From Meloidogyne chitwoodi (taxonomy: Eukaryota; Nematoda; Chromadorea; Rhabditida; Meloidogynidae): a stretch of DNA of 64,000 bases. The notes below the pieces were generated by a model. It was not told where the DNA came from. It saw nothing but the letters and a program-made list of their open reading frames with translations, and did no database searches. Location: the NCBI GenBank assembly GCA_015183035.1, contig JACZZP010000010.1, forward strand, positions 1,240,001 through 1,304,000, written 5' to 3'. Position 1 is the first letter of the stretch; every line of letters starts with the position of its first letter. A program made the translations under genes and the position numbers. Below are positions 34,795 to 45,559 of the stretch, one piece after another.

Positions 34795-35290
34795 GTGGGC
34801 AGAACAAGTGCTGCATAATTTTACAGGATTTTGCACATAATCCTGCTATTTTTAGGATTTGCAGGATTAGTCCTGTACTGTAAATTTTTGGATTTAAAAT
34901 ATTTCTAGCGATAAAGTCAAAGTAGCCCTCTCGATTTTTTTGCCTTTTTGCTAAACTTGTAAAAATTAAAAAAAATTCTGATTTATTGAAATCGACACTA
35001 AAAATTCAAACCAAGTCAAATTTATGCTTGGACTCAACTAGTGAGACTCAAAGATTAACTGCTAGTTAAAGCCCACCTTTGACGCAGAAATTGCAGTTTC
35101 TCCGCGAGTGCTAACAGACCATTTCGTCCAAGGCCTTATGACTAGAGATCGGAACGGGAACGGGTCCCGATCCCGTTTCCCGGTTTCCCGGTCCTTTTTC
35201 CCGGCTTTTTTTGAGTCACCGGGATGAAAACGGGATCGGGAATACCCGGTTTTCCCGGTTCGGGTCCCGGCCGGTCATTAAATTTCCCTA
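34795..35290. repeat. Dispersed GGATT/CCCG repeat islands
   Basis: Two patches in an AT-rich intergenic region. 34840-34890 repeats AGGATT/AATCCTG (TTTTTAGGATTTGCAGGATTAGTCCTG). 35143-35280 is strongly GC-rich and palindromic, built of CCCGGTTTCCCGG, GGGAACGGGTCCCGATCCCG and similar words. Related words recur at 43315-43500, so this is a dispersed family rather than a chance patch. Confidence 0.6.
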
Positions 35291-36058
35291 AGGGTATAGG
35301 ACTGAAAACTTATATAACAATATTAGAGTCTCAAATAGTTTGAGATATTCTATGCCTTAATTTAATTAAAAGCTTTAATTTCTCAAAAAAATAATATATT
35401 CAGAGTAATAAAGCTCTGATAATTCAACAATATGTTCTTATGGTCTAATTCATTCGAGAAACTGAAGTAATAAAGAGATTTAGCGCTGTGTATTAAGGGA
35501 TAGTGGAGCAAAGCATGGAAAACAATTTGTTACGTTTTTACTCAGATAGAGCAGTCAGGTGAACGTATGAGATAGTTTACATACTGATCTATCCAGTAGC
35601 TACATTATTTTGACACGAAACATTACCGAAATATGACAAGCCTTAGCAAATTCAGAATATCGAAAATGAGTTGAGACTCAAATAGATATAATTTAAAAAA
35701 TTTTTTTCTAAATTATGGCTAACCATTTCGTACACTGACATTTTGTACAAATCTAATCCTTTTTCAGCCCAGTACATTTTGTATTCACAACCTGTTGAAG
35801 CCTAAACCTTTGTGTTTTGCCTAAAGCGAAAGAATTTGGAAATTAGGAGAGCGGGAAAAAGAAGAGTTAAAAAATGAGAGAGAATGACGAATAATTTTTT
35901 CTTTGCAAGACAGTTAGAGCTATTTTCCTTAAAAATCCGCTTTGATGTTGTGTTCGGATTTTTATTGTATTCTTCTTATTAGCTTGATCCCAAATTAATT
36001 ATTTAGATTTAATTATTCAAATCCATTTATATTTTAGTATTAAAAATTCAAATTTACA

Positions 36059-36424
36059 ATGACAGAATTTATAGAAGATGAAGGCACACAAATTTTTTTT
36101 ACAAATCTTTTTGAAAATTATTTTGATGAGGTAAAAAATTATAAATGCATATATAATTTAAAATTAAAGGAGGAGCTTGAATATTCTTTTAGTAGCGATG
36201 ATGTCAGTTTCAATTGTACTGCTGAATTGTTTGATCAATTAGAAATTTCTACAAATACTGAGGTTAATGAAGATATAGATATTAGTGAGAAGTATGATGC
36301 GACTGAATTGGAGATTGAGCGATATTTGGAGGAATATATGGTTAAATGGCGAACATTACAAGCCAAAAAACGGTTTTATTTTCTTTATTTAATACTGAAG
36401 TGGGCGGCTTTTTTAGAACATTAA
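36059..36424 (+). CDS. Hypothetical acidic protein (possible transposon relic)
   Basis: A single open frame of 121 codons, starting MTEFIEDEGTQIFFTNLF and ending KWAAFLEH. It lies about 22 bp after a TTTTAG that could be a trans-splice acceptor. The composition is acidic (EDIDISEKYDATELEIERYLEEY) and codon use is ordinary. No domain is recognised. About 300 bp downstream, in another frame, a shorter open stretch (KFFQKWDEYEDNMKCDLCEVW) resembles a BED-type or CxxC transposon fragment. A MITE-like repeat follows at 36876-37160. This neighbourhood and the lack of introns make a mobile-element origin plausible. Confidence 0.35.
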   Translation: MTEFIEDEGTQIFFTNLFENYFDEVKNYKCIYNLKLKEELEYSFSSDDVSFNCTAELFDQLEISTNTEVNEDIDISEKYDATELEIERYLEEYMVKWRTLQAKKRFYFLYLILKWAAFLEH

Positions 36425-36875
36425 ATGGGTCAGAGCTGGTACCTTATTATATCCATTAAAATTACAACAAATAATATCTATAATAGTTCAACTGAAATAG
36501 ATGTGGAGCTCCTCATTAATCAATAAAACTAGCTTGGTTCCCCTATTATTTTTCTATTTTCAGAAGCTTGTATCTCGGCTCAAATATATTTCCTCACCAC
36601 TAGATCGATTTATTTTTTCTAAAGCTTTCTAATGACACCTCAATTAGCATAAAAGAATGTTCGAAAAAAAGCCTTCCATCTTCAGTAGAGCCACTACGAC
36701 ATTCTGACATGAAACTTTTAGGGAATTCTTCTCAAATGAGGTAAAAAAAATGGAATTATCTGATACATTGTTAGATCGTATGAAGAAATTTTTTCAAAAA
36801 TGGGATGAGTATGAGGATAATATGAAATGCGATTTATGTGAGGTGTGGCAGAACAAACAAGTATTCAATTAACCA
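36425..36875. other. Intergenic stretch with a weak open fragment
   Basis: Contains the fragment ending ...CDLCEVWQNKQVFN-stop (about 36740-36871). No start, splice or homologue could be supported. Confidence 0.3.
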
Positions 36876-37160
36876 GTGCTCCCAAATGATAAAAAAGATA
36901 ACAAGTTAATAGGAAAAATTCGCATTTGTGAGAAACCCGAAAATAAGAAAATTCACCTTTTCGGCGCTGCAAGCAAAAATTTTGGAAATTTAGTGCACTC
37001 TGGTCCCAAAAATTCACCTTTTTAATAATAATTGTTAAAAAATTTTTAAAATTTCAAAAAAACCACAAGATCCATTTTCTAAAAAATACGCACCAATATC
37101 ATGAAAAACCACATAATGAGAATAAATCCGCAAATTTGGGAGCTCTGATTAACTTGTATT
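36876..37160. mobile_element. MITE-like element with GCTCCCAAAT terminal inverted repeats
   Basis: The left end reads TTAACCAGTGCTCCCAAATG (about 36878-36897). The right end reads CAAATTTGGGAGCTCTGATTAA (about 37131-37152), its reverse complement with a few mismatches. Inside, AAAAATTCACCTTTTT-like words occur twice. At about 285 bp with no coding capacity, it fits a miniature inverted-repeat element. No clean target-site duplication was identified. Confidence 0.55.
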
Positions 37161-37287
37161 TAATTTTGCGAATAAAAGTTCTTTGAAAATTTTGTTTAAT
37201 CTATTATAACTTCTGAGGTAGTAAAAAACAATCAGACAGATTTTAAAAACAATTTATTTGTAATTTATAATTCAACATTTAAAATTA

Positions 37288-39114
37288 TCAAGTTGAATAG
37301 TTCATATATGTCTTCCTCGTTTTCTTCCCAATATTATAGAGAATGTCTCCAAGTTGTTTGCCTGGCCCAACTTCGATATATGAAGGGAAAGCATCATTCT
37401 GAATTTTAATGTTTTTAATTTAAAAAAATACAAACTTGTCTTTTCTCAAATAGCAATTGAGCAATCTGTTCCCATTTAATTGGATTTGTAATTTGTTGGA
37501 CAAGATCACGTTTTATTCGTTGTATTCGAAATGCATGAGGTTTTCCTGTATAGTTTGAGTACACATTTACTCGTGGAATTTTAATTTCATTAATTTTATC
37601 CAAGAATTCACTAACATCATTTGCAGCTTCATTCATCTGAAAATATATAATATACAAAAGTTACAAATGAATTATTTACCAGAGTTGTGTGAAAGGCACA
37701 GTAAATTGGCAGAAATTTGACTATCTAATGTAGTAAAAAATAAAATAAAAATTTTTTATTATATACCTGAATTTTAAAATGGTCAGAATGTTGTTTGAGG
37801 AATTCTAAACTTTTCATAGTGCCAGCAATAATTTTTACATGGCAAAATAAATAAGCAGCTAATTCACAAAGAGGCATTTCTCCTTTCAACCTTTTAACAA
37901 ATTTTTTAATTAATTTTCTTATATTTTTAGTTCAAAATTAACAAAAATTATATTTTTACTAACTTTGAGTATTCCCTTGCTTCATTCAAGGCATTCAATA
38001 ATTGAGACTGAGCACAAGTTCGAATTGTAACCATACTAGAATAAGAGAGTTGTGAACATCGTTGAGCTGCATCCGCATAAATTTTCATCATTTTTAAGGC
38101 TAAAAATTTATTTTTATATCTATTTTATTTTATCTATTAATGAGAACCGTTGTCGTAACTAATTACATTTGCAGCTACCAATGAACAAAATTCGCCTATA
38201 CCAAAACCGGAAATATCTTGAATGATTTAGAAATATTGTATTCGCTTAATAATTTTTAACCAGTAAGACGTTCCGTTAAATCGGATTGTTCCGTTTTCAA
38301 TTTTTCAAAAGCAGCGATAGATGATACGAAAATTGCCAAATGAGAATAAACTATTTGATCTAACTTGGTTTTTGGGCCATTTTGACAGAGATCAAATAAA
38401 TCAAACTTCAAAAATTCTATAAAATTATTAATTAACGCCTATTAAATAATAATTATTATTATACCATTTGCTTGGTCAAAAATTCTTTTACTATTTGGAT
38501 TATTAATTACCTAAATAAGTTTTTATTTAAATTCCCAAAAAATTAAAGAAATATTTAAAAAATCAAACTCACATTATTCCCCATTGTTAAATATTGAGTA
38601 CCATAGCCTGGAAACATAACTACAACTTGATCCTTAAATGAAAATTTATTTTTTCATATATAACATTATTAAAAATACCTCAATAGGAATGTGATCGAAT
38701 TTTAGTGCAAGTAATCTCTTTTCTGGTCTTCTTAATTGTAGACGAGCTCTTCTATCTAATGGAAATTTAGGGATTGGATCATCAATAGCATAATTGCTTT
38801 CAGTCATATTCTTAAATAAAATTACTTTGAAAAAAGATAATTAAATCTAGAATATTAAAAGTGAAATTCTTACACTCGGGAGAGGAATTCTCTTTTGAAT
38901 ATTTTGGACTATCTCTCTTGCTGTATCAGTTTCATTTAAAATGGATCTGTCCCATTTCTGTACGGAATGTGAAATCTGACCAGGATCAACAGGAGCTACT
39001 TTTTGTCTTATTGTTCGAATACTTAATATCCTAAAAAAGAAAATTAAAAATTCCAAAATTAAATTTAAACCTTTTATCAATAAATTGTAGTGGAATTTGC
39101 CTTAATATATTCAT
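37288..39114 (-). CDS. mcat: Malonyl-CoA:ACP transacylase (mitochondrial FAS II, MCAT/FabD type) with altered nucleophile elbow
   Basis: Loads malonyl groups onto mitochondrial acyl carrier protein. Starts MNILRQIPLQFIDKR at 39114, just behind a TATTTTTAG acceptor; the N-terminus is basic, as for mitochondrial import. Motifs: VVVMFPGYGTQYLTMG (oxyanion-hole Gln), PNSKRIFDQANEFL, DISGFGIGEFCSLVAANV, IYCAFHTTLMNEA (catalytic His), RVNVYSNYTGKPH, QITNPIKWEQIAQLLFEK and FPSYIEVGPGKQLG. It ends YMNYST-stop at 37288. Family members have G-(H/F)-S-x-G at the nucleophile; here it is G-F-G-I-G, with Gly where Ser is needed. His and Gln are conserved and the frame is intact across eight or so exons. 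It is either an inactive paralogue or a scaffold, or there is a sequencing error in one codon. Confidence 0.88.
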
Positions 39115-39534
39115 TTTTTTCTAAAAATATAAATTATTTATATGGATTCCTTACAAAGAAAATATAAGTAGTACTCAAATTATTAAATATATAAAAAAAT
39201 TATTTAATAAATATAATTAAAATTTAATTTTAAAGCAATAATTTAAAAATATATAATATTAAAGCCAACTATATATCTTTATATTCTTTATTTGTTAAAA
39301 TGTTTAATTAAATAAAAAATAAGTTTTCAACGCTTCTAAATTCAGTTTTTGACATAAAAATAAAGATATAATAAATTTAAAAATAAAAAGACAAAATATA
39401 TTACTTTCAAAATTAACTATCGGTCAATTAATTAATAAACAAAAATTGTGATATTTAAGGCTAATTTTACCCGATTTAAACTAATTATTAATATTGTCAT
39501 AATTTTAATTTCATAGATAACTTTCTACCAGGTT
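39115..39534. other. Intercistronic spacer ADPGK / MCAT
   Basis: 420 bp, A/T-rich, between two genes on the same strand. It ends in a TATTTTTAG 7 bases before the MCAT start codon, a trans-splice acceptor candidate. Confidence 0.4.
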
Positions 39535-42197
39535 CTTCTTTCAAGTTTGAAGAATTGTGAATAAAGAAGAGCAGAAGAAGCAATTGCATCATCTACGCCA
39601 ACTTAAAAAAAAATTTAATAAAAATATTCAAATATTTTACCAGTATGTTGAGGAAATTTGCAAACAAAAACAGGCGTATAAATAAATACAAGATCACCAC
39701 GCATCCATGAGGCAAGAGGACTCAAATATAATTTAAATTTTAAAATTTTTAATGTTTTAAAAACCTGTGTGGATTAAATTTAAATACTTTATTGACTTGT
39801 TTATCAAGTAAAACAGTCTGACTCGAACGAATTTCTAGTTTATCAAAATCAGTTGTTCTACCAGAAGATAATGCCAAATTGCAGGATTGACGACCAGCTA
39901 ATCGAGCACCAGCAGCTAAACCTGCTGCCAAATTAGACCAATCTGGGCCTTTACTAACCTTTAAATTATATAATTTAAAATATAATAAAATTGTTAGACA
40001 CCATAATGTGATAAGTAAGAGAGTAGAAATGAATTCGTTGAAGGCGTTGGTTATAACTTTTACTTTCTGGATTATTTCTGTCATGTCCATAATTTGAAAG
40101 TAGCCAATAGAGCATTTCTACAGCCTAATTTTAATATAAATTAATTTTTAAATTTAAAATAAGGTTAACCTTATATGCATGTAAAGTTCCGGCACTTATT
40201 GGATAGTGTTCTTTAAAAGGCCCTCCACCAACTCTTGAAAGAAAAGTTAATTCTTGTTCATTAATACCAAGTGAATCAACGTTTGGAATTACCTATCTTT
40301 TAAAATTCAAATAATATATAAAAATAAAATTATACTCTTTTTAAAATATCATCAGCAATATTAGCATCAGGCATACTTCCAAGTTGTAAATGTATTGGAA
40401 TGAGAGGATTTATTTGAAGAAGTGAACGTTTAATTAGACGCAATTTCTCTAAACGAGCTTCTTGATTCTTTAAATTAAATTTATTTTAAAATATAAAACT
40501 TCAGAAAAAAAGTAAAATACTTGTGCCTCCATACTATGAATACCAGAAAATATTATTAAATCAGGTTTAAATTGCATAATTGCTTTGAAAAACATTTCGA
40601 TAACCATAGCACTTCCACTACAATTGTTTGAAATAAAAAAATATTAAAGGAAAATAAATACCTGAATTGGTCATGAGAAATAATAAATCGAGAACTTGCT
40701 GGTGCTACTAAAAAAATAAAAATTAAAACTATAAAAATTAACAACCATATTCTCCAAGTATTTCTCCTTGTTTATATTCCAAAATAATGTGCATTTCGTC
40801 TTGAACAATTCGAGTAAAATTATTACGGACAATAGAAGGATGAAGAAGTGCTTGACTTCGAGGACCTATTGGCCCAACCAAATAAGGCTAAAAATTGGAA
40901 TTAAAAAAATATATGATCAAATAATTTGAATACCGTTGCATATGGAAAAGCTGAAGCAATTTTTTGGGCCATAAGTGCAGCATTGCCACCAATATAATGC
41001 TGAAATAATTTTATATTTACAAATAAAAATAATTACTTGAGCACGTAAATGCTTGTCTTCGATAGCTGAGACAATTTTGTCAAAAGTAACATCATTAGCC
41101 ATAAAACGTTCAGCAGGTGCCCCACGCGTAAAAAAATGGACAAAAACTTCATATAGGTCCTTAAATTAGAAAATTTGGTAATTGTTACTTTAACTGGTCC
41201 CAAAAAAATAAAAAAAATGGTCCGATTTCTTCATTTTTTCAACTAATAATAGGTCTGTGCATACGCTGAGCTCGAATATGGGCTCAGGTTTTAAAAATAT
41301 CGAATCCCGGACCCAGATTCGACATGTCGACTTAAGGGTAAATATTCTAATATAAGCAAATGATAGCTCATTCGATTCGTCTTGTCGAACTGAGTTGAAT
41401 GGTAATAAAATTAATACGGTTAAATGTTTTTTAAGGCAGTTATGATTGATTTTTTTGATTAGCAGTGCTAAAATAATGAATTTGATCGATAATAACTTAC
41501 TTAAAAATAGCTAAGTCTTAATTTTGTTATCATTCAACTCAGATCGACAAGACGAATCGAATGAGCTATCATTTTCCCAAATAAAAAATTTTTATCCTGA
41601 ATTCGACATGTCGAATCTTGGTCCGGGATTCGGTATTTTTGAAAACTGACTTCAGATTTGAGCTCAGCGTTTAAGAAAACCTATTAATAAATTTAAAAAA
41701 ATTAAAGTCAGATCTCTAGGGTTATTTTTTTAGAGACCAGTAAAAGTAACAATTACCGAAAATTTTTTTGGAAATTTTAAAAATAAAATACCTCAAATCC
41801 ACCAAGCATTTCTTTGTCTCCAATAGGATTAGGTGAAGAAATATTCAAATTATTGATAACTGAAACACCAGAAACAATAACGTCAACGTTGCAATTAATA
41901 CTAAAATAATTAAAACTTAAAAAAATTAGGAACATACCCAACCATAACTTTGCGAAATTTAATAGAAGGCTGAGAGATGAAATTTTCCCATGCCTTCAAC
42001 ATTGCCTAAATTAGACGAAAAATTAAATATTTCATTAAAAGTTAATCTTTAAAACAATTTATAAAGAAAACCTGCTCCACAGGCATTGTAGTCAATCTAT
42101 GTTGTTCATTAAAATAACTATAAAGCCAAGGAATAGCAAAGCAAATAAATGCCCAATTCAACAAATAATTATATGGAGTATTAAAAGGAAACATCAT
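39535..42197 (-). CDS. ADPGK: ADP-dependent glucokinase
   Basis: Phosphorylates glucose with ADP as donor; animal enzymes are ER-anchored. Starts MMFPFNTPYNYLLNWAFI at 42197, an N-terminal hydrophobic stretch that would serve as signal anchor, right after a CCTTAAAG acceptor. Motifs: RKVMVGINCNVDVIVSG; HYIGGNAALMAQKIAS, the NxN-like substrate region; PYLVGPIGPRSQALLHP; HIILEYKQGEILGEY; PRFIISHDQF-like SSRFIISHD; DLIIFSGIHSME; GINEQELTFLSRVGGG. The C-terminal motif is HTVGVDDAIASSALLYSQ, where the catalytic Asp of the family GxGD motif is kept but the preceding Gly is Asp. It ends KLERRTW-stop at 39535. A long intron (about 41160-41790) contains a foldback element. Confidence 0.87.
41165..41770. 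mobile_element. Nested foldback element inside an ADPGK intron
   Basis: Two sets of inverted repeats share a centre. The outer arms (41170-41211 and 41722-41765) carry GGTAATTGTTACTTTAACTGG and its complement. The inner arms (about 41244-41412 and 41519-41688) carry GCTGAGCTCGAA, CGAATCCCGG, TTCGACATGTCGA, GCTCATTCGATTCGTC and their complements. There is a central unpaired stretch of about 105 bp and no coding capacity. The intron is about ten times longer than its neighbours, so this is a recent or tolerated insertion. Confidence 0.75.
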
Positions 42198-42414
42198 CTT
42201 TAAGGAAATTTTTTTTAATATTAATTTAATATGTATTAATTAAAGTCTTTTAACATATAACTTTGTTAATATAATCCAAAAAAAAAAATAATTTAATTCA
42301 AAAAATTAAAACAAAGAATTGAGTAAATTAAATAAAAGAATTGAGTATTATAAAAAAATAATCTGAGGTAATATATAAAATATAAATTGAGCTTAAATGA
42401 AAACGTTGAATTTA

Positions 42415-43058
42415 TCAATTTTTTAATTTCCGATATGAAGTTATTCGCCAGCATATTCCTTTTTCTTCAATTAGTTCAGTATTTGCCTCTTCAATAAAAT
42501 AATTCCAATCAATTTCAGGAAATTTAACATCACATTCAAAATCTTTATCAATTTTTGTCAAAATTATTTTATGTAGTTGAGGATAAGAAAGTCCTAAAGA
42601 ATAAATCTCGTTTCCACCAACATTCCTTTAAATTCAAAAAATTATTTTTAAATTAATTTTCTAACAAACCAAATTGTTTCAATTCTGTCTTTATAAGGTT
42701 TTGAGTTTAACATTTCGAACAAATTATCAATTCCATCAGAAATTATTAAATTTTCATTAACCTAAAAAATAACAAAATTATTAATAAAATGAAAATAAAA
42801 ATATACTTTTGATTCAATTGTTTTACTCAATACAATATTTAAACGATTCTTTAAAGGGCGAAATTTTAAAGGAATACTTTCCCAACATTTTCTACCCATT
42901 AAAACAGCATTTATTTTATTTGGATCTTTAGTATTTGTTGTTAATTTTACAAAATGCATATGTTCTTTTGGTAATCTCCAAGGCAAAGAATTATTTTTAC
43001 CAATTCCAAAACTTTTATCAACAGCAGCAATTATATTCATAGGAATTATTGAAGACAT
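42415..43058 (-). CDS. dhfr: Dihydrofolate reductase
   Basis: NADPH-dependent reduction of dihydrofolate to tetrahydrofolate. Starts [20 protein letters not shown] at 43058; a second in-frame Met follows six residues later. Key pieces: [19 protein letters not shown] with the acidic catalytic Glu; [60 protein letters not shown]; and the C-terminus [17 protein letters not shown] at 42415. Length is about 180 residues, the usual size. Three exons with GT-AG joins. It is the first gene of a same-strand run DHFR, ADPGK, MCAT. Confidence 0.93.
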
Positions 43059-43146
43059 AATATTATCAAAATAAAAAAAAATAAATCTATAAAAAAATAT
43101 TTATTGTTAAAATAATTAATAAATAAAAAATATATTTTTGTAAAGG

Positions 43147-43200
43147 GTATAGCCCGAAAAGTCGCGGGCCGAAAAGTCGCCGGCCGAAAAGGCGCAATTT
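43147..43200. repeat. GGCCGAAAAGTCGC short tandem repeat
   Basis: Three imperfect 14-15-bp copies of (G)GCCGAAAAGTCGC in a row. Similar words (ACTTTTCG, CGAAAAGTCG) recur at about 43695-43735 and 56455-56530, and weakly at about 2940. This points to a dispersed repeat family. Confidence 0.6.
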
Positions 43201-43314
43201 AACATAAGCTTTTTTTAATTTTTTTCCAATTCCATTATAGAAACAACTAAATGTAAATATTCTTAAATTTTTTTATCTTTGTAATTCATTTTATATTTTT
43301 ACAAACAATATATA

Positions 43315-43500
43315 AATTAGAGACCGGCGCGGGTTGGACCCCGCGCGGGATTTTGCGGAATCCAGTATCTGCAATCCCGCACTTTTTGGATTTGCGGGAT
43401 GCTTGATTTTTGCTGGATTAGTCCCGCAAATCCTGTCCCGCATCGATTTAAAAAAAATCCCGCATGCGGGATCCCGCAAATGCGAGTTTGCCGGCATCTA
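43315..43500. repeat. GC-rich palindromic repeat island (CCCGCAAATCC family)
   Basis: A 185-bp patch of GCGGGATTT/AATCCCGC words in both orientations, opening with GAGACCGGCGCGGGTTGGACCCCGCGCGGG, which is self-complementary. It shares the same layout with 34840-35280. An open frame across it is due to composition. Confidence 0.65.
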
Positions 43501-44335
43501 ATATAAATCCTTGTTTAGTTTAAAAAAGTGATGACTAACATACTTTGAGTTTTTAAAATTTTTTAACTACAACAAAGTGTTTAGTTTCAACAAAGTGACT
43601 GACAACCGCACCTTATTGAATGAAAGTTTTTATTTAAAAATATATTAATGTTTTTGTTAGTAGAATTAAGTTTACATGAGTATAAGCAGTCGCTCCTTTT
43701 CGGCTTCGGTACGACTTTTCGAGCGTGTCCCTTTTGTCATATATAAATTTATTTTCTTTTAGCGTCGCAATTTTAGTGTAAAAAAGTGTATTTGAGTCTA
43801 GGGATAGTTGTAAAAATTTCATTAGAAAATTTTATCATTTTTTTATTAATGTTAAAAAGAACACTCAACTTTTGAAAATTTCCCTTTATATGAAGTTGAA
43901 AAGGAAAAAATACAACAAATGATTTGTATTTAGTACAAATATAGAAAAAAGGAATGAAAAACAAATATGTTAAATTTAATCATATTTTACAATATTAATT
44001 TATGCAAATTTATTAATAAATGTTTTGATTAAATTATTTAAAAATTAGTTTTGTTTTTTCTATAGATATATTTTCCAAAAAATATAAAATACTAAAAATC
44101 TAAAAATTAACTTATATTGGAAGATAAAGAAAAATAGGTAATTAATTAAGAAATTTAAATATTAAATAAAATGTAGTTTTTTAACCAATTTTATGTTAAT
44201 TACTTTTTAAATATATAAAATATGTCAATCAAATTAATTGTTTTTGAATATTTAAATTTGAGTTTAATTTTTGTGATAAAATATTTTTTTAATTTTTTTT
44301 TAAATTTCTTATTTCAATTAAATATAAAAAATAAA
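43501..44335. other. Gene-free intergenic stretch
   Basis: About 835 bp, mostly A/T with the ACTTTTCGAGCG word at about 43710-43725. No supported gene. Open frames at 43634-43964 are short and overlap without a plausible start or splice pattern. Confidence 0.35.
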
Positions 44336-45481
44336 ATGAATAAAAAAATAAAAACTTTTATTATATTTTTATATTTACTTTTATTTTTATTAAAAATAAA
44401 TATAATATTTGGTGTATCTCTTGATTTATCTACTTCAATTGGTTGTGATGGAAATTGTGTTCAAGAAATGGGAAAAGTAAATTTAATTAATTAATTAATT
44501 AAAAAATATTTTTAATTAAAAGTTAATTGAAGCTACTCCATCTTCTTTAATATTATATAATAATAATAATGAACAAATATTTATTAGCAAATTTTTTAAA
44601 AATATTTGCAAGTAAATACATATATTTTTTTTAAATTTTAAAATATATCTTAGTTCTTATCGGGAAGTAGATGAATGTTTAATTAAATGTGAATCTCTAA
44701 GTAAACAAGTTGCTAATCTTAAAACTGCTTATGCTGGATTACAATTTATTTGTAAACAAAGAAGAGAAGGCAAATAAATAAATATTTTATTTTATTATTT
44801 CTTTTTTTAAAGAATTTTTTGGTTCATTGCCATGCCTTTCTGAGTAATTTTAATTTTTTCTCTTTAAATTTTCTTAAAAGAAATTTTTATTAAAAAGAAA
44901 TGAAGCAAAAGGAGTTAAACTTTGTTCTTCTCAAATAAATCGTTCACAAGAAACAACAATTTTATTTACTAATTCAATAATTACTCGTGAATTTCATTCA
45001 ATGCAAATGCGTTTTAGTGCTCTTTGCAGGTAATTTTTAAAATTAAAATATTTTTTATTATATAATTTTAGAGACCTATCTTCTGTTATTCGATGCATGT
45101 AAAATTCTTTTCTATTTAAAAATAATTTTATTTTATTTTTATTTAAAAAGGCTTCCATTAATTAGTAAAAGTTGTGGTGATTTACCTGCTTCTTTATTAC
45201 TTAATTTTATTGGTTTAGAATTTTCTAGTTTTGAAACATTATATCAACAATTAGGATTTGATTCTCCTTTACCTATTTCTTGTAGATCTTTAATTAAATA
45301 TACATTAAGCCAAAAAGAAGATTTTTTTAATAAAAAGAAAATTATTTTTAAAAATTCAGAAAAATTTTCAAAATTTAATAATAATAATAATACAAATAAT
45401 TATGCAATTAATAATTATAAAAGAAATATTAATTTAATTATTTTAATATTTATTATTCTCTTTTTATTTATTTTTAAATAA
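44336..45481 (+). CDS. Secreted CPG4-like cysteine-rich protein with C-terminal hydrophobic anchor
   Basis: Starts MNKKIKTFIIFLYLLLFLL, a signal peptide; an in-frame upstream ATG at 44222 also exists. Exons: 44336-44476, 44523-44611, a third ending 44769, 44813-44843, 44898-45029, 45072-45098, 45151-45481. The Cys pattern includes CDGNCVQEMGK, DECLIKCESLSKQ, AYAGLQFICKQRREEFFG, LPCL, KLCSSQ, SALCRDL, RCMLPLISKSCGD and PISCRS. The segment ending in xxFICKQRREEFFGSLPCL resembles the chondroitin proteoglycan 4 domain of nematodes. The C-terminus, IILIFIILFLFIFK, is a membrane or GPI-type anchor. The third intron uses GC-AG (AG|GCAAAT). No glycosaminoglycan SG sites stand out, so the CPG4 likeness does not prove a proteoglycan. 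Confidence 0.65.
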
Positions 45482-45559
45482 AAATATTAATTTACTTATT
45501 TTTGAATTATTTATTAAGAGAAATATATTATGACACAATATATTAATTAATTAATTTAT

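Noticed and set aside
43634..43964. Two overlapping short minus-strand frames
   Set aside because: No start in good context, no donor or acceptor; likely chance in A/T-rich DNA.
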